Assembly: GCA_022453515.1 (NCBI GenBank)
Contig: JAJNNY010000062.1
Coordinates: 124,001 to 188,000, forward strand
Source of the DNA: Astrocystis sublimbata
Taxonomy: Eukaryota > Ascomycota > Sordariomycetes > Xylariales > Xylariaceae
Direction: 5' to 3'
Length of the DNA stretch: 64,000 nucleotides
Part shown: one piece after another, positions 59,682 to 64,000 of the stretch
How positions within the stretch are numbered: position 1 is the first letter of the stretch
How the letters are laid out: each line of letters starts with the position of its first letter
The notes under the pieces: model-generated
The model's input: the letters and a program-made list of their open reading frames with translations, nothing else
Database searches by the model: none
What the model was told of the DNA's origin: nothing
Translations under genes and position numbers: made by a program

Positions 59682-60569
59682 ATGGAATCGCTTGGTCTAT
59701 TGCCAACTTTGGCATTTTTCATTGTCAGGTACCTTCCCGTCATAACCGTAGTAAGTCGAGGTGTTAAACAAGAGCCCAGTCCCAGTCCAGCCAACTAATC
59801 TACGGTAGCTTCTCATCCCTGTGATCGTATACTATCAACGATTTGATCCTCTACGAACCTACCCAGGGCCTTTGGTTGCTCGATTTACAAATGCGTATGC
59901 CGGATACTATGCTATCAGGAAATGTCTTCATTTGACTACGTACCATAATTTCCAGAAATACGGTACTTACTGATAACGACGAATATTCCAAATTAAGGTA
60001 CTGTAGCTGATATGAATCTGGCGACGCCAGGACCTGTCATACGACAAGCGCCTAATCGCCTCGTCTTCAACACCGTCACAGCCCTGCATGGTGAGTGTCC
60101 GCAACAGATGACCGTTTGTCTCTTCAACTGTTTTCACCGCGGTCAATTTCCACTAACCCTCGCCCCTGGTTTCGCCATCGTAGACATCTACCCCAATCCA
60201 AATGTCACAAAGGGAGAAGCGTACCGCAACTCCCAGCTCCGCGCCAAATACCCAAGTCTCATCAACGTCATCGACAAGGACCAACACCGGCGGAAGCGCA
60301 AGTACATCGGACAGGCCCTCAGCGAGCGTTCGATGCGCAACTTCGAACCCGCCATGGAATCCCAGGTCACTATATTCCTGAAAGAGCTGCTAAAATCTGC
60401 CGAGGCGAAAGCCCCCGCCGACATGACGAAGCGGTGCCAGCGTCTCGGCCTCGACGTCATCGGGCTCCTATCGTTCGGATGGGGTCTCTTTCGAATGCGA
60501 TACCGCCGTGGTCATTACATCGCCTTCACAATTTTAGTTGCTGATACGACTGAGCGATGCACGAGGTAA
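59682..60569 (+). pseudogene. Cytochrome P450, 5' half only (truncated)
   Basis: Exons 59682-59750, 59809-59962, 60031-60090 and 60184 onward join in phase through normal GTAAGT/GTACTT/GTGAGT introns. They encode a membrane anchor (MESLGLLPTLAFFIVRYL), YQRFDPLRTYPGPLVARFTN, KYGPVIRQAPNRLVFNTVTA, HRRKRKYIGQALSERSMRNF and CQRLGLDVIGLLSFGW. This is the usual N-terminal third of a fungal P450 with the helix C W/HRRxRK region. After about 60480 the match stops and the frame ends at 60569. No I-helix, ExxR or haem-Cys motif follows, so it cannot be catalytic. Coding exons are undamaged, implying recent truncation by rearrangement. Confidence 0.7.
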
Positions 60570-60576
60570 GCCTACC

Positions 60577-60860
60577 GTATTTCTTATGACCACTCCGATG
60601 GCCGAAGGGTATCGTCGTCCTGAAAGCCTAGAAAAACATATAAGTCAATTGAAGGCAAGCATGACCGAATACGAAAAGTATCCTTACCAGTGACATGCGT
60701 ACCAAATATTTGAAACAGCTGCAATTTTGGGGCGGAGGTACCGGGAAAGTGGGTGAAAATACAGAAGACTAATACATCGGACTACTACGTACACAGACGT
60801 TGCCCCTAACAACGCGACAATTAAGTCGAAAGTCGATAGTGTGGCTTCGAAGTCGAACAT
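60577..60860 (-). pseudogene. Second cytochrome P450, N-terminal fragment
   Basis: From the ATG at 60860: MFDFEATLSTFDLIVALLGA, a membrane anchor, then YFHPLSRYLRPKIAAVSNIW. The usual FPGPK is altered to YLRPK. A GTAAGG donor at 60687 and TCTAG acceptor at 60628 lead to WLSGRRYPSAI. The expected HKKYG follows only in another frame, so a frameshift is likely. No further P450 exons follow leftwards; the sequence runs into the truncated plus-strand P450. The two relics face each other tail to tail. Confidence 0.6.
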
Positions 60861-61150
60861 TTTGGGGTTGTTGAGCACCAATCCAGGGTGTGTTCTTGAG
60901 AAGCTGTTCAGGTAATCGAGTAAAGAAGAATCCTCTACGCATTGTAGGCGTGAGGTCATCTCTCAACTGAAGTCGCACAGTGCTGTTGGTCTAACGAGGC
61001 AAACTCGCATTCCTCATTGTTATTTCCCTCAACCACTTTGGAAGTTGGAGATGCTCTAATTCATACAAGCTCCCTTGCCTGCTTCACGCCTATGGCTAAC
61101 GTCACCCCTATTCATCTCCGGAATGCTCCAATCCTGCATCCTTTATCAAG

Positions 61151-62139
61151 ATGGCTCGCTCCGCCGTAGAAACGCATGTTGGTGTCGTCCCAGTGCATGA
61201 TATGAGCCAAGACGTGTTCACAAACGAAAAGTATCTGACCTTCAATTGTGCCATTGACAAGCGCTTTTTAAGCTTGCGCATAGACCTCTCAAGTTTCAAC
61301 AAGCCGGCCGAACCGTCGTTGGTGGCTTGCTAATATCTCAAGCCGTATCTACGGCCAGCGCAACCGTTCCGGATAACTTTTATGTCAACTCCTCTCAATC
61401 TTCATGGCTGCGACCCGTAACCGAGAAGGCTAAGGGCAAAGTGACTTACCACGTGGAGCGCACCACAGCGGGTCGCTCTTACGCTATGCGTCTCGTGCGA
61501 GCCATGGCCGATGGCGCCTGTGTCTATATTGCCATGATCTGGTTCCAGCACAACAAACAACCCGTGGCCAACAGCCTCACCTACGACGAAGAAATGCCAA
61601 AGCTTATATCCAGCCCTGAGGATATTCCACAGGAACATAGTGTCCAGTTCACAGCGTCTCGTATCAATCAGTCGGGAGGGTTCATGCATCCATACCGTCT
61701 GGATGAAGCGCCTTTCAATTGGCGCCTGGGGGGGGGGGGGGGGGGTTGAGTTCGCTAACAAACAGACCGAGGTTTGTGTACGCGGTTACGTACGCACGCA
61801 ACTCAGTCTCTCTCTACTAACACACCCGCCATTAACTTGGCTGGACTCGCGTACGCGAGTGATCGCATGCTGGCCGGGATGGCGGCCGCTGCAAGTCCTA
61901 TGGCGGTGGGCAAAGGCGGTCGCAATATTGCTCTCATCACAAGTCTTACTCATAATGTTTTCTTTCTGAATCCAACGGTCCAGATCGGCCAGTGGATGGT
62001 TACGGAGCGCCGCACAACCTGGGGTGCAAACGAGAGAGTTCTTGTACATCAGCGGCTGTGGGATTGGAAGACTGGCCGACTTGTGATGAGTGTTGACCAA
62101 GAAGCTATGATCGGACTTGGGAGTTACACCAAGCTGTGA
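61151..62139 (+). pseudogene. Acyl-CoA thioesterase (TesB, double hot-dog), broken
   Basis: Exon 1 (61151-61230) ends SQDVFTNEK. A 53-nt intron (61231-61283) joins it in phase to exon 2: PLKFQQAGRTVVGGLLISQA, TVPDNFYVNSSQSSWLRP and YHVERTTAGRSYAMRLVRAM, the N-terminal hot-dog of TesB-type thioesterases. The frame reaches an 18-G run at 61728-61745 and then stops. The downstream half resumes in a shifted frame (GVEFANKQTEVCVRGYVRT). It shifts again at a CT repeat near 61803-61813 into STNTPAINLAGLAYASDRML and continues to a normal end at 62139, including FLNPTVQIGQWMVTERRTTW. Two shifts at simple repeats indicate a pseudogene or sequencing errors at homopolymers. Intact members hydrolyse acyl-CoA in peroxisomes or cytosol. 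Confidence 0.65.
61728..61745 (+). repeat. 18-base poly-G run
   Basis: Uninterrupted G18 inside the thioesterase-like coding region; the reading frame changes across it. Such runs are prone to replication slippage and to miscounting by sequencers. Confidence 0.9.
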
Positions 62140-63716
62140 CACCTCATAATCTGCACTGACCTCGTAATCGTGTAAATTTTATTATGTTCTAGTTTTCAAA
62201 CTAATAATAAGACACAACTCTATACAATTGAAAACCCTTGTCATCTGCTGCCTTTCATACATCGGATGATCGAACCGTTGTCGTAGCGTTAAATACTAAA
62301 TACTCCGAGCCAGGCCATAGCTGACCCCTAGCAAAGCCAAGCCACACCCAGTGCCATTCGATTTAGTGTCCCTGTTGCAGCGATTGACCCGCTACAATAT
62401 AGCAAGCAGATCCCTGAAGTACACAGCTATCAACATCCCCTCATTGGGATCGTCATCACCACTTAGGCATCGTCGCTAGCACCATCATGTCCAGAAATTC
62501 GCATTCCCAACCAACTTGCGCATGCCTGTTTTATGTGTCATTCTAACCCTCCGTAGCAAGAAATCATTTACGAAGCCCCTTTCTTAGAAACTACAATCTT
62601 CGATAAAGGAGAGGAGAACTGAACTCATGAGGGATGCGACGAAATGTGTTATCGCTATCATAATTACTTGCGATTGGAACTCAGCATTGATTATCTTCAA
62701 TACGGATGTTTTATAAAACAATGTATCAACGCGACCTCGTCATCACGACTATCAAGTAAGTTCCAGTCAAAGCAAGTGAGATCAACGACGCCTTGGCCGT
62801 CGGAAGCCATGTGTAGCCAGATCTCAGAGACAAGGACTGCATTAGTGAGGACGATTGTATAAAGTGTCAACTGCAGCGCATTAATAGCAGGTGCAATATA
62901 GCAGGTTTACCAAATTCTCTCAAGTCCCCAATATCAGCTTGCGGATAAGGCGAATTTATCACCTGCTATCCTATACGCGAGGGGCTGCTTTTTGATGCCT
63001 GTGTGAAACAGAATCTCCGAAAAGGTGATGAATGAAAGCTCATAATCAAATGAGGGGGAATTTAGCCTATCATACTTCTATCGCGACATGAGTCCTCTTA
63101 TAGAATTTACAGGGGCGAGCGGGTAGGGCTTGGTTGGCGCACATTGGGACACATGCGATCATGCAGCTTTGGCCTTTCATCGTTGCACCTTCGGAGCCGG
63201 TCAAGACTGTCAAATAGTTTCATTGGATCAAGCGCATCATTGAGCCGCATTGGACAGCACATGGTGCGAACTTCTCGAAGGCGTACGTTGGCTGGTCTGC
63301 AGGGTCGCTATGTAAGATTCCTCGGCCTTGGGGCCGGCGATCAGCTGACTGAGTGCCTCCATGGTCATCAGTAATTTAGTGCTCACCACTCGCCCGATAA
63401 TTAGATAGATTACCGCGCATCTTTATTATCTCAGTCTGCGGAATTTCCCGCGGCTTATGCCAAACATGTTCATGATACACGGGTTCATTCAATACGACGT
63501 ACTGTGGCTTATGTCGAGGGGGTGTTGTGCCAAGCTTAGGTGACTAGCACAATTTTTCGTCCACGAGGTTTTATCGGGGGAGCGTGGGTTTTGTCGGATC
63601 AAGACTGTAAGAATTATTCTTATGCGGAGTTGTTGCCGCGTTTTCTGCCCATCTGCCAACCAAAACAACTTCATCAACTTCTTCGCACTACTTATGTTTC
63701 GAGATTGTCCGCGCCC
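62140..63716. other. Gene-poor spacer
   Basis: Short frames only; nothing recognised beyond AT-rich DNA. The last part is presumably the promoter of the rhodopsin-domain gene. Confidence 0.45.
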
Positions 63717-64000
63717 ATGACGTTAGGGCTTCCACCAAGGCCCGATCCCTTCACCATACATATCATTAGTCCACAACCAAGGAGTGAACAGAACCTGGTC
63801 TATCCTCCCAGTCAAGCTAGCATCCCTAGGATCACAGTGTATACCACGCTACCGCCAGTGCTCGTTCTTGTAATCATTCGTTTGTGGTCTCGCTGGAGAA
63901 CCCGCCAATTGGGGGTTGATGACTGTAAGCAGTCATTCGCTTAACGGGAACCCGGTCAATGCACTAATAGCATTAAACGCAAAGATCTATGTCTCTTCGG
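63717..64000 (+). CDS. Fungal rhodopsin-domain integral membrane protein, first exon, runs off the window
   Basis: From the ATG at 63717 the frame reads MTLGLPPRPDPFTIHIIS, a short soluble region, then a first membrane helix (TTLPPVLVLVIIRLWSRW) and RTRQLGVDD. A GTAAGC donor at 63925 splits the next codon after its first T, which would allow the family hallmark LGxDDW. The typical N-terminal helix followed by R-x-W/Y-x-R and LG-x-DDW marks the fungal rhodopsin-like (DUF-type, seven-helix) family, whose members are often plasma-membrane proteins of unknown function or Pth11-like receptors. The rest lies beyond the window. The ATG is preferred over the GTG start of the longer frame. Confidence 0.5.

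Noticed and set aside
1..64000. tRNA, rRNA, CRISPR arrays, intact transposons or telomere repeats
   Set aside because: None could be recognised by eye on either strand; a tRNA or repeat search program could still find short elements.

Overview
This window is nuclear DNA of a filamentous ascomycete (Pezizomycotina). Genes carry short introns of about 50-100 nt with CTNAC-type branch sites, and spacers are dotted with TACCTA/TAGGTA microsatellite motifs. The gene set is fungal: split type I FAS subunits, a Zn2Cys6 regulator, a PX-SNARE Vam7, an Rrb1-like WD40 protein, a DUF2236 oxygenase and an NLR-type phosphorylase domain. The class cannot be fixed from the sequence; the microsatellite style resembles many Sordariomycetes (weak inference).

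Left part (1-27.3 kb): an edge-truncated nucleoside-phosphorylase-type gene; a doubtful small multi-exon gene beside a 19-bp three-copy repeat; a C2H2 zinc-finger gene; an mpaB-like oxygenase; Rrb1; a dihydroxy-acid dehydratase (DHAD) homologue with two micro-exons; a secreted lactonase-type beta-propeller; a short-chain dehydrogenase; an HD-domain protein; and a YrdC/Sua5-domain protein. They are separated by gene-poor spacers of 1-3 kb.

Centre (29.0-56.3 kb): a coherent biosynthetic gene cluster. In order: MFS exporter (+), Zn2Cys6 regulator (-), FAS alpha (-), citrate synthase-like enzyme (+), cis-aconitate-decarboxylase-like enzyme (+), 2-methylcitrate-dehydratase-like enzyme (-), FAS beta (+). 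This is the enzyme set expected for an alkylcitrate -> alkyl-aconitate -> alkylitaconate pathway, as in hexylitaconate/alkylcitrate and sporothriolide-type metabolism. The dedicated FAS pair would make a short or medium acyl-CoA; the citrate synthase homologue condenses it with oxaloacetate; the PrpD homologue dehydrates; the CAD homologue decarboxylates; the MFS protein exports; the Zn2Cys6 protein likely regulates. FAS alpha ends after the ketosynthase and lacks the C-terminal phosphopantetheinyl transferase, as expected for a secondary-metabolism FAS.

Right part (57.8-64 kb): an intact Vam7-like gene, then a graveyard of two tail-to-tail P450 5' fragments and a TesB-type acyl-CoA thioesterase broken at an 18-G run and a CT repeat. 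At the edge lies the first exon of a fungal rhodopsin-domain membrane protein. No tRNA, rRNA, CRISPR or intact transposon was recognised. Intron borders were read by eye from frame, splice consensus and family motifs.
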